A stretch of 64,000 nt of DNA from Egicoccus sp. AB-alg2. Lineage in GTDB: Bacteria > Actinomycetota > Nitriliruptoria > Nitriliruptorales > Nitriliruptoraceae. The DNA is taken from contig NZ_JBGUAX010000006.1 of NCBI RefSeq assembly GCF_041821065.1, positions 124,001-188,000 of the forward strand, read 5' to 3'. Positions within the stretch are counted from its first letter, which is position 1. Each line of letters starts with the position of its first letter. A program made the translations under genes and the position numbers. The notes under the pieces are model-generated. The model ran no database searches. It was not told where the DNA came from and was given only the letters and a program-made list of their open reading frames with translations. This document shows positions 42,181-51,128 of this stretch, one piece after another.

Positions 42181-42471
42181 TCAGCTGTCGGTGTCCGTGT
42201 CGGTGTCGGTGTCGGTTTCGAGGTCGGTGTCGGCGTCCGCGTCCGCCTCGGCGTCGGCGTCGGCATCGAGGTCGTCGCCGGTGGCGTCGTCGCCGGTGGC
42301 GTCGTCCCCGGTCATGTCGTCACCGGTCGCGTCGTCACCGGTCGCGTCGTCCTCGACGACGTCCGGCGCGTCGTCGACCACGGTGTCGCCCTCACCCTCG
42401 CAGGCGGCGACGCCAAGGCCCAGTACCAACGCAGCCGGAACGGCAGCGAACTTCTTCAGGTGCGAACGCAT
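42181..42471 (-). CDS. Small, extremely acidic repeat lipoprotein
   Basis: A 96-residue protein. The N-terminus MRSHLKKFAA followed by VPAALVLGLGVAAC forms a lipoprotein signal peptide with VAAC lipobox, Cys24 as lipid site. The mature part (72 residues) contains no Lys or Arg and is almost half Asp/Glu: five ATGDD-like repeats, then DADADAEADADAD and TDTDTDTDTD dipeptide runs. This is low complexity, probably disordered, and reflects tandem DNA repeats. It may bind cations at the cell surface; no family is recognised. AAGGA precedes ATG 42471. Confidence 0.75.
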   Translation of the reverse strand: MRSHLKKFAAVPAALVLGLGVAACEGEGDTVVDDAPDVVEDDATGDDATGDDMTGDDATGDDATGDDLDADADAEADADADTDLETDTDTDTDTDS

Positions 42472-42682
42472 GTCGGTCCTTTGGTGTTGGTGCAGCGCTC
42501 GACAGCGACCGTAGGGAAGGGCCGGGAGCCACCCTGACCATGGCCCGGCCATGTGGCCACGGTTGCGGTCGGGCGAGTCGGGGGGCGGGCCACCTGCCAG
42601 GCGTCCGGTCGGACCCGTCGGTGTGGCCAATGGAGCGTATTCCGGCTCGGAACCCGAAGATTCGCTGAATTCGACCCGGCCG

Positions 42683-43579
42683 TCACCGCGACGCCAAGGT
42701 CGGTTCCCGCTCGGACACGCGCACGCGGAGGTGGGCGTCGCCACGGACGTTGGCCAGCAGCAGCACCGCGGCTGCGAGGTACAGCACGATGATGACCGGC
42801 TCCACCGGATCGAACGCCGCTCCCGGAATGTCCGCCGCCAGCTGGAAAAGCATCCCGGACACGTAGCTGGCCTGATGCAGCAGGCCGGCCACCAGCACGG
42901 TCACGGCGATCAGGTAGCCCCCGCCGCGGCGCCGCCACAGCAGAACCGCGGCGAGCAGGTAGGTGGGGACGAGCAGTGCCAGGTCCAGCACGGCGCCCAG
43001 GCGGGTGAACGTGAGCGGGACGACGAGCTGCGACGGCTCCTGCGGGGCCGCGCCGGTGACCGCGAAGGTGGCCAGGCCGAGCAGCTGGATGGCGGCGAGG
43101 GCACCCCCGAGCAGCGCCAGGATGGCGGCCACCGTCCGCACCGGGGTCGTGGCAGCGAAGTGCTCGGCGAGCGCGGCGACGTCCAGCGTCATGACCGAGA
43201 GCACCAGCGCGTACAGACTGCCGGTGAAGATCGCGACGTGGGCCAGGAGCGTCGCGTTGAGCTCGGCACCGAAGAGGTAGTAGGCGTAGTCGTAGACGCA
43301 GAAGGCCAGCAGCCCGACCCGCAGCAGGGTCGTGGTCACCCGGTCCCGCAGCGACGGCACGAGGGTGAGTACGAGCAACGGCGCCACCAGCACGAGCGTG
43401 ACGAGGTCGTAGCCGCGGAACATGACGGCCACGGCGGGCGGGTCGGTGTACAGGCCACCGACCAACAGGCCGGCCGCGGATGCGCCGGCCACCAGCAGCG
43501 CCACGGCGGCGGTCAGCCACGTGACCGCCGTCCGCGCCGCGCCGCGGGACGGGAAGAGTTGACGGCTCTGCGGTGTCAT
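42683..43579 (-). CDS. Polytopic membrane protein
   Basis: A 298-residue protein with eight hydrophobic segments, among them TWLTAAVALLVAGASAAGLL, LVTLVLVAPLLVLTLV, LLAFCVYDYAYYLFGAELNA and AILALLGGALAAIQLLGLA. A short N-terminal tail and Arg-rich end lie inside. I do not recognise a named family. ATG 43579 overlaps the stop of a possible 38-residue leader frame. It is in the same direction as the DUF2510 and other membrane genes upstream. Confidence 0.8.
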   Translation of the reverse strand: MTPQSRQLFPSRGAARTAVTWLTAAVALLVAGASAAGLLVGGLYTDPPAVAVMFRGYDLVTLVLVAPLLVLTLVPSLRDRVTTTLLRVGLLAFCVYDYAYYLFGAELNATLLAHVAIFTGSLYALVLSVMTLDVAALAEHFAATTPVRTVAAILALLGGALAAIQLLGLATFAVTGAAPQEPSQLVVPLTFTRLGAVLDLALLVPTYLLAAVLLWRRRGGGYLIAVTVLVAGLLHQASYVSGMLFQLAADIPGAAFDPVEPVIIVLYLAAAVLLLANVRGDAHLRVRVSEREPTLASR

Positions 43580-43692
43580 GTCGGATCACCTGCCTTCCCG
43601 AACGGGACCGAGGTTCCGGTCCGTCGGCCGTGGGGCCAGGACACGACGAAGAGACCGTCCGGTCGGCGGTGCGGAGCAGTCGTTGACGTCAT
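43576..43692 (-). CDS. Candidate 38-residue leader ORF coupled to membrane protein
   Basis: ATG 43692 with AGGAG about 8 bases upstream opens a 38-codon frame (MTSTTAPHRRPDGLFVVSWP start) whose TGA overlaps the ATG of the membrane protein in an ATGA arrangement. The overlap and good ribosome-binding site suggest translational coupling. No domain is seen. The remaining 200 bp of gap up to 43892 show nothing recognisable. Confidence 0.35.
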   Translation of the reverse strand: MTSTTAPHRRPDGLFVVSWPHGRRTGTSVPFGKAGDPT

Positions 43693-43892
43693 CCGACCAT
43701 CTCCTGCGTGCCTCGTGACGAGCATGCGCCGTGACACCTCGCGCCGGCAGGGCCGGCGTGCCCGAATCTGTTCCGCGTTCGTCCGTGCTCGCCGCGGGCG
43801 GCGTCCGTCATCGGTGCTGCGACGAGCGCGGCTGCGGGGCAGCGCGGTGCCGGCGGGGTTCGGGTGCGGTATGGGCGCGGTGCCGGGCCGCG

Positions 43893-44327
43893 TCAGCCGC
43901 CGCCCGGCTCGGGAAGCGGCGCGGTCGGTGCCTCGCGGGCGAGCCCGCCCACGACGAAGCCGACGACGCCGGCCTGGACCCCCACCAGGCCCGCCAGCGT
44001 GAGACCCCAGCCGAACACCAACTGTTCGGGTGGCGTGCCGAGGTCGAGCACGGCGCCCCGAAGCACCGAGAACCCGAAGAGCGCACCGAGCAGCCCCAGG
44101 ATCAGCGCCGCGGTCGAGCGATGCACGATCGGCGCGAACGGCGCCGTCGCGCCAGCAGCAACCTCGGCAGCCCCCTCGTGGTCGACGAGGTGCAGGGTGG
44201 GGCCGCCGACCGGGCGGGTCGCGTGCCCCCAGGCACTGCCTGACCACCAGCGGCGGTAGCGCCCGTCGGTCAGCGGGTCCGGCTTGAACCCCGGCTGACG
44301 GTCGTCGGGCGGTCGCAGCGTCGTCAT
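43893..44327 (-). CDS. DUF2510 protein with two membrane helices
   Basis: A 144-residue protein. The N-terminal PGFKPDPLTDGRYRRWWSGSAWGHAT is a DUF2510-like motif (PGWxxDP...RYWDGxxWT), an actinobacterial marker. The C-terminal half has two hydrophobic helices (ALILGLLGALFGFSVLRG and LTLAGLVGVQAGVVGFVVGG). Role unknown, membrane-anchored. ATG 44327 follows AGGAGTGG. It sits 68 bp after the next membrane gene on the same strand. Confidence 0.82.
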   Translation of the reverse strand: MTTLRPPDDRQPGFKPDPLTDGRYRRWWSGSAWGHATRPVGGPTLHLVDHEGAAEVAAGATAPFAPIVHRSTAALILGLLGALFGFSVLRGAVLDLGTPPEQLVFGWGLTLAGLVGVQAGVVGFVVGGLAREAPTAPLPEPGGG

Positions 44328-44395
44328 GGGCCACTCCTGGCGGCGGCTCCCCGGGCCGCAGCGCCGCGGAGTCTTGCACAGCGCGGTGCCCGCGC

Positions 44396-44995
44396 TCACG
44401 CAGCCACGGCGACGTCGTTGCCAGCGGGCGATCGTGACGCCCGGGCCGCGACCACGCTGATGGCGACGGCGAGGAGGAAGAACCGCGTCGGCAGCGGGGT
44501 GAAGCACACCACGGAGCCGGCGAGGAGCCAGCGCCCGTCGGCCCGCGAGATCGCACCGTGCCGCCGCAGCGTGAGGGTCCAGAGCAGTGCGCCGAGCCCG
44601 AGCAGGCCGTAGGAGATCAGGTAGCCCGCCAGGACCGAGGGGTGCTGCTGCTGCAGGAGTTCGGGCGCGTTGGCGGTGAGCACGGGCACCGTGAACACCA
44701 GGTCCCACATGCCGCCGGCGGCCAGCGCGCCACCGGCCAGCAACAGCAGGAACGGCCGGTCGGCTCGTCCTTCCACGACGGCGACCGACCGGACGTGCAG
44801 GCCGACCATCCCCATCAGCAGCGTCGTCGCCGCGAGCAGGCCGAGGACGGCGGCGACGACGCCCACAGGGCTTCCCATGCCGGGCCCGGCGACCTCGGCT
44901 GCCACGACGAGGGCCAGCGAGGCCACCGCGAGGGGTCCGGACCACCGTGCGAGCCGGTTGCAGCGGTCGGACAGGTTCTGAATGGACGTGTGCAT
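44396..44995 (-). CDS. Membrane protein, divergent from sensor kinase
   Basis: A 199-residue protein with six hydrophobic segments (WSGPLAVASLALVVAAEVAG, GVVAAVLGLLAATTLLMGMV, FLLLLAGGALAAGGMWDL and others). I do not recognise a named family. ATG 44995 begins MHTSIQNLSDRC. It is divergent from the histidine kinase across 179 bp, so it may be a target of the two-component system, as inference. Confidence 0.78.
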   Translation of the reverse strand: MHTSIQNLSDRCNRLARWSGPLAVASLALVVAAEVAGPGMGSPVGVVAAVLGLLAATTLLMGMVGLHVRSVAVVEGRADRPFLLLLAGGALAAGGMWDLVFTVPVLTANAPELLQQQHPSVLAGYLISYGLLGLGALLWTLTLRRHGAISRADGRWLLAGSVVCFTPLPTRFFLLAVAISVVAARASRSPAGNDVAVAA

Positions 44996-45174
44996 GCGAG
45001 TTCCTCACCGTTCGTGGTCTACCGGCAGCCCGCTCGGCCACCTCCCCGAGGACGCTACGGAGCCGACCCTCCGCTGCCTTCCGCCGACCGGCGTGCCGTC
45101 CTGGTCCTCTCGGAGGGCCGATCTCCTCCTCGAGAACGAGCGGGCGACGCCACGCCGGGTCGTATCCTTCGTCG

Positions 45175-46341
45175 ATGATCGATCTGCGGACGCGAACGCT
45201 GGCGCCGGATCCCGTCGTACGGGCCTGGTGGCCGGTCCCGCTCGTGCTCGTGCTCGACCAGATCACGCCGGGCATGGCCGCGGCCGGCACGCTCCCGCCG
45301 CTGGCGGCGGCGGTGTTCTCGGTGGCGCACGCGCTCCCTCTGCGTTGGCGGGAGCCGCGACCGATCGGTGCGGCCGCCGCCGTGCTCGGTGCAGCCCTGG
45401 TGCAGGCGCTGCTGACCGGCCCGACGCTCGCCTTCGGCTCGTGGGTCGCGCTGATGATCGTCGCGTTCGCGGTCGCCAACGGCACCCGGCGCGTCGTGGC
45501 GGTGGCGTCCCTGACGTCGATCCTGCTCGGCGTCGGGGTCATCTCGGTCGTCACCGAGCCGGAGGCACCGGTCACCGACATGGTGTTCCCGATCGTGTAC
45601 TTCGGCGGGGCCTGGGGTGCCGGCCGTCTGGTGCGCAGCCGCCGGCTGGCCGCGGCCCGGCTCTCCGCCCTCGCCGACTCGCTGGCCCGCGAACGGGAGG
45701 AGACCGCGCGTCTCGCCGTGGCCGCGGCGCGGGGTCGCATGTCGCGTGAAGTGCACGACATCGTGGCGCATTCGCTGAGCATCATCGTGCTGCAGGCCGA
45801 GGCCGCCGAAGCGCTCCTCGAGCGGCAGCCGGCAAAGGTCCAGCGGCCGCTGACCGTCATCCAGCGCACCGGCCGCCAGGCGCTGGACGAACTGCGTCGC
45901 ATGCTGGACGTCCTCGGCACCGACGACGTCGACGCACCGCTGCCCGGGCTGTCCGACCTGGAGGAGCTGACGCGGACGTTCGAGCGGGCGGGTCTCGCCA
46001 TCGACCTGCAGGTTGCCGGTCCTGCCGAGACCGTGGCGCCGGGCCTCGGCCTGACCGTCTACCGGCTCGTACAGGAGTCACTGACCAACGTCCTCAAGCA
46101 CACGGGTGGGGCGCCGTGCCGGGTGCGCGTGACGATCATGGAGGGGCACGTGGACGTCGAGGTGCATGACGACGGCCCACCGCGGGCCGTCGGCACCTCG
46201 GTGCCGGGCGCCGGCCGCGGGCTGGCCGGCATGCGCGAGCGGGTCGAGTCGTACGGCGGCGACTTCGTCGGCGCCCCGACGAGCGAGGGCGGCTTCCGCG
46301 TCGCCGCCCGGCTGCCGATGGCCGCCGAGGTCGTGGCATGA
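45175..46341 (+). CDS. Sensor histidine kinase (HisKA_3, NarL-type)
   Basis: A 388-residue membrane kinase. Residues about 18-150 contain four to five transmembrane segments, followed by a short coiled coil. The dimerisation/phosphoacceptor box REVHDIVAHSLSIIVLQAEAA has His194. The ATPase domain contains VYRLVQESLTNVLKHTGG (N box), DVEVHDDGPPR (G1) and GRGLAGMRERVESYGG (G2). The kinase thus pairs with a NarL-type regulator, which follows with an ATGA overlap. Signal unknown. Confidence 0.93.
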   Translation: MIDLRTRTLAPDPVVRAWWPVPLVLVLDQITPGMAAAGTLPPLAAAVFSVAHALPLRWREPRPIGAAAAVLGAALVQALLTGPTLAFGSWVALMIVAFAVANGTRRVVAVASLTSILLGVGVISVVTEPEAPVTDMVFPIVYFGGAWGAGRLVRSRRLAAARLSALADSLAREREETARLAVAAARGRMSREVHDIVAHSLSIIVLQAEAAEALLERQPAKVQRPLTVIQRTGRQALDELRRMLDVLGTDDVDAPLPGLSDLEELTRTFERAGLAIDLQVAGPAETVAPGLGLTVYRLVQESLTNVLKHTGGAPCRVRVTIMEGHVDVEVHDDGPPRAVGTSVPGAGRGLAGMRERVESYGGDFVGAPTSEGGFRVAARLPMAAEVVA

Positions 46342-47018
46342 TCCGCCTGCTGCTGGTGGACGACCAGGAGCTCGTGCGCGAAGGGCTGCGCACCATCCTC
46401 GACGCCGAGGCGGACCTCGAGGTGATCGGCGAGGCCGGCGACGGCGACGAAGCCGTACGTCAGGCGCGGCTGCTGCGGCCGGACCTGGTGATCGTCGACG
46501 TCCGGATGCCGGGGACCGACGGCCTCGAGGCGACCCGCACGCTGCTGGACACCAAGGGGTGGCGACCCCGGGTCCTGGTACTGACCACGTTCGACCTCGA
46601 CGAGTACGTGTTCGAGGCCCTCCGGGCCGGCGCGTCCGGCTTCGCGCTGAAGTCCGCACCGCGGCATCAGCTCGTCGCGGCGGTACGGACCGCCGCCGAC
46701 GGCGATCTGGTGCTGGCGCCGGCCGTGACCCGGCGGCTGGTGGACCGCTTCGGCTCACCGCAGCCCCGCCGCCCGCTCCCCGCGGAGCTGACGAACCGTG
46801 AGGCCGAGGTGCTGCAGCTCGTCGCGCGTGGCCTGAGCAACGCGGAGATCGGACGCGAGCTGCACCTCGCGACGACGACGGTCAAGACCCATCTCAGCGC
46901 GCTGCTGACCAAGCTCCGGGTCCGCGACCGCGTCCAGCTCGTCATCGCGGCGTACGAGCACGGCGTCGTGGAGCCCGGCCCGGACCGCTCCGCCGCGCGC
47001 GTGCACCCCCTGGCCTGA
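46338..47018 (+). CDS. NarL/LuxR-family response regulator
   Basis: A 226-residue regulator. Receiver domain residues 1-120: acidic pair Asp8/Asp9, phosphoacceptor Asp54 (VIVDVRMPG), TTF and LKSA for the switch. LuxR HTH at about 155-215: ELTNREAEVLQLVARGLSNAEIGRELHLATTTVKTHLSALLTKL. It is translationally coupled to the kinase gene and probably binds DNA as a phosphorylated dimer. Its targets may include the divergent membrane gene. Confidence 0.95.
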   Translation: MIRLLLVDDQELVREGLRTILDAEADLEVIGEAGDGDEAVRQARLLRPDLVIVDVRMPGTDGLEATRTLLDTKGWRPRVLVLTTFDLDEYVFEALRAGASGFALKSAPRHQLVAAVRTAADGDLVLAPAVTRRLVDRFGSPQPRRPLPAELTNREAEVLQLVARGLSNAEIGRELHLATTTVKTHLSALLTKLRVRDRVQLVIAAYEHGVVEPGPDRSAARVHPLA

Positions 47019-47030
47019 CCGACGCGGGCT

Positions 47031-47050
47031 GCTCTCGCGGCCGCGAGAGC
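47031..47050 (+). terminator. Palindromic hairpin after response regulator
   Basis: A 20-bp perfect palindrome (GCTCTCGCGG and its complement) 12 bp after the regulator stop; it could fold as a short stem and end the two-component transcript. Confidence 0.5.
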
Positions 47051-47155
47051 CGCCGCGACGGCCGCCGGACGCCTCGGCCAGCACGTGTGGCCCGGGTGAT
47101 GACCGGCCGACGCGGGTGCGGGATGGTCGGCAGGCGCGACACCGGAGGAGCACGG

Positions 47156-47986
47156 ATGCAACCGCCACCGAACGGTCCCGACACCATCGTCCTCATCCAC
47201 GGCTTCTGGGTGACCCCTCGCTCGTGGGAGCACTGGATCCGCCGCTACGAGTCGTACGGCTTCCGGGTCCTGGCACCCGCCTACCCCGGCATGGACGTCG
47301 AGGTGGAAGCGCTGAACGCCGATCCCTCACCCATCGAGGCGTTGACGTTGCCGGCCATCGTCGAACACCTCGAGCGGATCGTCGGGGCGTTGGATCGCGC
47401 GCCGATCCTGATGGGGCATTCGGCCGGCGGGGCGCTCACGCAGATCCTGCTCGACCGCGGCTACGGGGCATGCGGCGTCGCGATCAACTCGGCCCCGACG
47501 GAGGGCGTGCGCACGGTGCCGCTGTCCCAGGTGCGCGCGACGTTCCCGGTCCTGAAGAACCCGGCCAACCACCATCGGGCCGTCGCGCTGACGCCCCAGC
47601 AGTGGCGCTACGCCTTCACCAACACGTTCTCCGAAGAGGAGTCCCGGCGGCTGTACGAGCGCTACGCCGTGCCGGCCTCGGGCCGGATCCTGCTGGACGG
47701 GGTGTTGGCGAACTTCCAGCCCGGGCCGCAGGCCGCGGCGGTCGACTACCGCAACGGCGCGCGGGCGCCGCTGCTGTTCGTCTCCGGGTCCGAGGACCAC
47801 CTGATGCCGCCGAAGGTGCAACGCGCGAACCTGCGCCACTACAAGGCGGCGACGGTGACCGAACTGCGCGAACATCGCGGCTTCGCGCATCTGCTGCCGG
47901 CACAGGAGGGGTGGGAGGCGATCGCCGACGAGGCGCTGCGCTGGGCACTGGAGCACACCGCCCAGCCCACGGCCCGGTCCGCATGA
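47156..47986 (+). CDS. Alpha/beta hydrolase
   Basis: A 276-residue alpha/beta hydrolase. IVLIHGFWVTPRSWEHW forms the oxyanion-hole region; LMGHSAGGALT holds the nucleophile Ser; FVSGSEDHLMPP the Asp; and EHRGFAHLLP the His. It resembles AB-hydrolase-6-type proteins that act on small esters or lactones. ATG 47156 follows GGAGGAG by 5 bases. It is convergent with the Fur-family gene, only 10 bp between stops. Confidence 0.88.
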   Translation: MQPPPNGPDTIVLIHGFWVTPRSWEHWIRRYESYGFRVLAPAYPGMDVEVEALNADPSPIEALTLPAIVEHLERIVGALDRAPILMGHSAGGALTQILLDRGYGACGVAINSAPTEGVRTVPLSQVRATFPVLKNPANHHRAVALTPQQWRYAFTNTFSEEESRRLYERYAVPASGRILLDGVLANFQPGPQAAAVDYRNGARAPLLFVSGSEDHLMPPKVQRANLRHYKAATVTELREHRGFAHLLPAQEGWEAIADEALRWALEHTAQPTARSA

Positions 47987-47996
47987 CGTCCGGGGC

Positions 47997-48419
47997 TCAG
48001 GACGCGGTCGTGCGCGCACCCACGCAGTCGGGGCAGCGGGCCCGGAACGTGACGTCGACGCCGAGTAGTTCGAAGCCGTGCTGCTCGCCGTCCGGTAGCC
48101 GCGGGTCGTCGACGTGGACGTCGAGCATGCGCCCGCACTCCACGCACAGCAGATGGTGGTGGGGGTGCTGGACGTTGGGGTCGTAGCGCTTGCGGCCGTC
48201 GGCGTGGGCGACCTCCAGGAGCTCGCCCATGTCCACGAGTTCATGCAGGGTGTTGTACACCGTGGCGAGGCTGACCTCGGGCAGGATCGCCCGCGCCCGG
48301 ACGAACACCTCGTCCGCCGCCAGGTGGACGTGCTCGCCAGCCATCACCTCGGCGATGACGCGTCGCTGCGCCGTCAGGCGCCAGCCACGGTCGCGCAGGC
48401 GCTCCACCAGCGGTTGCAC
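47997..48419 (-). CDS. Fur-family regulator (FurA/PerR-like)
   Basis: A 140-residue Fur-family protein. The winged helix is at residues 1-80 ([54 protein letters not shown]); the metal-binding region contains [14 protein letters not shown] (HHxHxxCxxC) and CPDC, so a structural zinc is bound by four Cys and a regulatory metal by His. It is divergent from katG with a palindromic operator in between, which is typical of FurA/CatR/PerR peroxide sensors. GTG 48419 starts the coding region. Confidence 0.92.
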   Translation of the reverse strand: MQPLVERLRDRGWRLTAQRRVIAEVMAGEHVHLAADEVFVRARAILPEVSLATVYNTLHELVDMGELLEVAHADGRKRYDPNVQHPHHHLLCVECGRMLDVHVDDPRLPDGEQHGFELLGVDVTFRARCPDCVGARTTAS

Positions 48420-48497
48420 GAACGTTTCCTCGAGACGGTTCGACGGGTCGATGCGGCCGGAACGCTACCAGAGACCCCACTGCTCCAAGAGCAGGTT

Positions 48498-48531
48498 GCC
48501 CCCATCCTTGGAATTGTTCTAGGTTGGGGGC
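48498..48531. promoter_or_regulatory. Fur/PerR-type operator upstream of katG
   Basis: The core TTGGAATTGTTCTAG (48508-48522) resembles the Per/Fur box (TTAGAAT-N-ATTCTAA). It is enclosed in a longer imperfect dyad, GCCCCCA...TGGGGGC, from 48498 to 48531. It lies between the divergent Fur gene (start 48419) and katG (start 48618). Confidence 0.8.
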
Positions 48532-48617
48532 GTCGCACCCGACGTGGTCGATCTGCTCGACTCGGCCGCCGTCGCCCGCAGCCCCGAGCGACCCCAGGAC
48601 CCTTCGAGGAGGACATC

Positions 48618-50816
48618 GTGTCCGACCAGCAAGCCTCGCGCCGAGAGTGGAGCGCGCGGACCACGCCCAGCCTGCAGGGCAACGAACACTGGTGGCCCGA
48701 CCAGCTCAGCCTGAACATCCTGCACCAGAAGCACCCGGACGCGAACCCGCTCGGCGAGAACTTCTCCTACGCCGAGGCGTTCTCGCAACTCGACGTCGAG
48801 GAACTGACCCGCGACGTCGACGCGCTGATGACCGACTCCCAGGACTGGTGGCCCGCCGACTGGGGTCACTACGGCCCGTTCTTCATCCGCATGTCGTGGC
48901 ACGCCGCCGGCACCTACCGTGCGATCGACGGCCGCGGCGGTGGCGGCACCGGTGCGCAGCGTTTCGCGCCGCTCAACAGCTGGCCCGACAACGGCAACCT
49001 GGACAAGGCCCGACGCCTGCTGTGGCCGGTCAAGAAGAAGTACGGCGAGAAGATCTCCTGGGCCGACCTGCTGGTCTTCGCCGGCAACCGCGCGCTGGAG
49101 ACGATGGGCTTCAAGACCTTCGGGTTCGGGTTCGGTCGCGCCGACATCTGGGCGCCCGAGGACGACATCTACTGGGGTCCGGAGACCGAGTGGCTCGCCA
49201 CCAACGACGAGCGCTACACCGGCGACTGGGAGGACGGCAGCCGGATCCTCGACAACCCGCTCGCCGCGGTCCAGATGGGTCTGATCTACGTCAACCCGGA
49301 GGGCCCCAACGGCGTCCCGGACGCGCTGAAGTCCGCACAGGACGTGCGCGAGACCTTCGGCCGCATGGGAATGAACGACCGCGAGACGGTCGCGCTGACG
49401 GTCGGTGGGCACACCTTCGGCAAGATGCACGGCAACGGGCCGAAGGAGGCGGTCGGCGGTCTGCCCGAGGAATCCAAGATCCACGAGCAGGGCTTCGGCT
49501 GGGCCAACACCCACGAGACCGGCCTGGGTGAGTACACCATCACCTCGGGGTTGGAGGGCGCCTGGACGCCGACGCCGACCACGTGGGACAACACCTACCT
49601 GGAGACCCTCTTCTCCCACCAGTGGGAGGTCACCGAGTCGCCGGCCGGCGCGAAGCAGTGGGAACCCGTCGAGGTCAAGGACGGGTTCTGGGTCCCCGAC
49701 GCGCACGTCGAGGGCAAGCTGAACCCGCCGGTGATGAACACCGCCGACATGGCGATGATCGCCGACCCCGACTACCTCGAGATCGCCAAGGAGTTCCGCG
49801 AGAACCCGGACGTGCTCGCCGACGAGTTCGCCCGTGCCTGGTACAAGCTCCTGCACCGTGACATGGGCCCGAGCGCCCGTTACCTCGGCCCCCAGGTGCC
49901 CGACGAGGAGCTCATCTGGCAGGACCCGGTCCCCGCGCACGAGGGGCCGCTGGTCACCGAGGACGAGATCGCGACGCTCAAGCAGCAGATCGCGGACTCC
50001 GGGCTGACCGCCGCACAGCTGGTCGGCACGGCCTGGGCGTCGGCGTGCACCTACCGCCAGACCGACCACCGCGGTGGTGCCAACGGCGCACGCATCCGTC
50101 TCGAGCCGCAGGCGAGCTGGGACGTCAACCTGCGCTCGGGCGTGTCGGCCGTGATCGACAAGCTCGAGGAGGTCAAGGACGCGTCCGGGTTCAACATCTC
50201 GCTCGCGGACACGATCGTCCTCGGCGGCAGCGTCGGTGTCGAGATGGCGGCCAAGGCCGCCGGTCGCGACATCACGGTCCCGTTCACCCCGGGTCGCACC
50301 GACGCGACCCAGGAGATGACCGAGGTCGACACGTTCGCCTACCTCGAGCCGGTGCACGACGCCTTCCGCAACTACCTGCAGAAGCAGACGAGCATCCCCT
50401 CCGAGCACTACCTGATCGACCGGGCGTTCATGCTCAACCTCAGCGCGCCGGAGATGGCGGCCCTGCTCGGTGGCATGCGCGCCATCGGCGCGAACGCCGG
50501 TGACGACAACACCGACGGCTACTTCACCGACCGTCTGGGTCAGCTCACGAACGACTTCTTCTTCAACCTCGTCGACATGGGCACCGTCTGGGAGCCCATC
50601 GGCGAGGGCGAGGACCGCTTCGAGGGCAAGGACCGCAAGACGGGCGAGACGAGGTGGACCGCCACGCGCGTCGACCTGATCTTCGGCTCCAACTCGGTGC
50701 TGCGCGCCATCGCCGAGGAGTACGCCTCCGCCGGCGGCGAGGACCACATGATCGACAAGTTCGTCCAGGGCTGGGTCAAGGTCATGCAGAACGACCGCTT
50801 CGATCTGCACCGCTGA
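48618..50816 (+). CDS. katG: Catalase-peroxidase KatG
   Basis: A 732-residue bifunctional haem enzyme that breaks down hydrogen peroxide and oxidises peroxidatic substrates. The distal pocket is [10 protein letters not shown] with Arg91, Trp94 and His95. Tyr224 ([10 protein letters not shown]) and Met250 lie at the spacing of the Met-Tyr-Trp crosslink; proximal His265 is in [11 protein letters not shown]. The C-terminal duplicated, haem-free domain starts around residue 420. The length is normal for KatG. GTG 48618 follows GAGGAGG by 5 bases. It is regulated by the adjacent Fur-family protein, by the operator at 48498-48531. A hairpin terminator follows. Confidence 0.98.
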   Translation: MSDQQASRREWSARTTPSLQGNEHWWPDQLSLNILHQKHPDANPLGENFSYAEAFSQLDVEELTRDVDALMTDSQDWWPADWGHYGPFFIRMSWHAAGTYRAIDGRGGGGTGAQRFAPLNSWPDNGNLDKARRLLWPVKKKYGEKISWADLLVFAGNRALETMGFKTFGFGFGRADIWAPEDDIYWGPETEWLATNDERYTGDWEDGSRILDNPLAAVQMGLIYVNPEGPNGVPDALKSAQDVRETFGRMGMNDRETVALTVGGHTFGKMHGNGPKEAVGGLPEESKIHEQGFGWANTHETGLGEYTITSGLEGAWTPTPTTWDNTYLETLFSHQWEVTESPAGAKQWEPVEVKDGFWVPDAHVEGKLNPPVMNTADMAMIADPDYLEIAKEFRENPDVLADEFARAWYKLLHRDMGPSARYLGPQVPDEELIWQDPVPAHEGPLVTEDEIATLKQQIADSGLTAAQLVGTAWASACTYRQTDHRGGANGARIRLEPQASWDVNLRSGVSAVIDKLEEVKDASGFNISLADTIVLGGSVGVEMAAKAAGRDITVPFTPGRTDATQEMTEVDTFAYLEPVHDAFRNYLQKQTSIPSEHYLIDRAFMLNLSAPEMAALLGGMRAIGANAGDDNTDGYFTDRLGQLTNDFFFNLVDMGTVWEPIGEGEDRFEGKDRKTGETRWTATRVDLIFGSNSVLRAIAEEYASAGGEDHMIDKFVQGWVKVMQNDRFDLHR

Positions 50817-50833
50817 CGCGAACCGCATCGCAC

Positions 50834-50867
50834 GCGTGCGGCCGCCCCGTCCGGGGCGGCCGCACGC
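50834..50867 (+). terminator. Hairpin terminator after katG
   Basis: Arms 50834-50848 and 50853-50867 are complementary over 15 bp with a 4-base loop, 18 bp past the katG stop. Confidence 0.8.
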
Positions 50868-50939
50868 CGTTCGGTTCCCCCGCCCCGGGTTACCGGTAGC
50901 CTTCCGGAGTCCTACGCGTCGTGGAACGGGAGGCAAACG

Positions 50940-51128
50940 ATGGCCGTGGAGCCCATGCTCGCCTATCTCGACGGCGGCACCGCCAGCCTGGTGCTGGCCG
51001 CCCTGGCCGCGGGCGGCGCTGGCATCGCCGTCCTCGTCAAGATGTACTGGAACCGGTTCCTCGGGCTCTTCTCGGAGAAGCACCGCCTGGCCGCCGAGGA
51101 AGCTCGCAGCCAGCTGACGGGCGAATGA
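50940..51128 (+). CDS. Micro-membrane protein of a three-gene module
   Basis: A 62-residue protein with one transmembrane helix (about residues 13-35, ASLVLAALAAGGAGIAVLV) followed by KMYWNRFLGLFSEKHR and a short charged tail. The preceding MLAYLDGGTAS fits a pattern I recall from small proteins next to sulfatase/methyltransferase genes. No named domain. The start at ATG 50940 has GGGAGG upstream. Its TGA overlaps the ATG of the methyltransferase gene (ATGA), so it is translationally coupled and probably part of the same complex. Confidence 0.8.
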   Translation: MAVEPMLAYLDGGTASLVLAALAAGGAGIAVLVKMYWNRFLGLFSEKHRLAAEEARSQLTGE

